Translations under genes and position numbers: made by a program | Shown: positions 63,900 through 64,000 of the stretch, piece by piece | Layout: every line of letters begins with the position of its first letter | Numbering within the stretch: the first letter of the stretch is position 1 | Source of the DNA: Amphiura filiformis | Taxonomy: Eukaryota; Echinodermata; Ophiuroidea; Amphilepidida; Amphiuridae | DNA: 64,000 bases | Assembly (NCBI RefSeq): GCF_039555335.1 | Contig: NC_092635.1 | Location: forward strand, 54,875,755 to 54,939,754 | Direction: 5' to 3' | The notes under the pieces: generated by a model | Seen by the model: the letters and a program-made list of their open reading frames with translations, nothing else | What the model was told of the DNA's origin: nothing | Databases searched by the model: none

Positions 63900-64000
63900 T
63901 ACATCACAAATTCCTTGAATGCTCTGGTACCAGTGTGTGTGATTTGTTGTGGTGTTTTTGTTTACCGTAGTCATGCATGATCAGTGTTTTTTCAAATCAT

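Overview
The window is nuclear DNA from an invertebrate animal. It is intron-rich and AT-rich, with GT-AG introns and many short palindromic transposable elements (TEs). The predicted proteins and the frequent GGCCTA-type words suit a deuterostome such as an echinoderm or hemichordate, but the species cannot be fixed from sequence alone.

The backbone is two dual oxidase (DUOX) genes in the same orientation. The first (25 exons seen, 6477-34573) lacks its 5' exons in this window and runs through the peroxidase-like domain, first membrane helix, PH-like linker, two EF-hands, six-helix ferric-reductase core and FAD/NADPH domains to a stop codon. The second starts at a signal-peptide exon (40421), has an 8.4 kb first intron, a threonine-rich mucin-like exon, the peroxidase-like exons, the first membrane helix and the PH-like exon (62063-62460), and leaves the window before its EF-hands. 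Splice positions and phases match between the two wherever both are visible, so they are tandem duplicates. Each has reading-frame breaks in the peroxidase region: one exon in the first gene, and two offsetting one-base indels in the second. DUOX proteins pass electrons from NADPH through FAD and two haems to oxygen, releasing hydrogen peroxide outside the cell under Ca2+ control through the EF-hands.

Layout: 1-5263 is a decayed DIRS-type tyrosine-recombinase retrotransposon whose right end abuts half of a local hairpin repeat. 5264-6476 is TE-rich flank or intron. 6477-34573 is DUOX copy 1. 34574-40420 is the 3' UTR/intergenic interval with palindromic repeats. 40421-64000 is the 5' part of DUOX copy 2. 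The introns hold at least five hAT-type miniature elements (MITEs) with 8-bp target duplications, TTAA-flanked palindromic MITEs, a 2 kb CACTG-ended element, a Tc1-like element with 211-bp terminal repeats, several tRNA-derived SINE-like copies, a LINE remnant, minisatellites, and about fifteen copies of a double-hairpin repeat family. No tRNA, rRNA or CRISPR features were found, and no DUOXA maturation-factor gene was recognised between the two copies.
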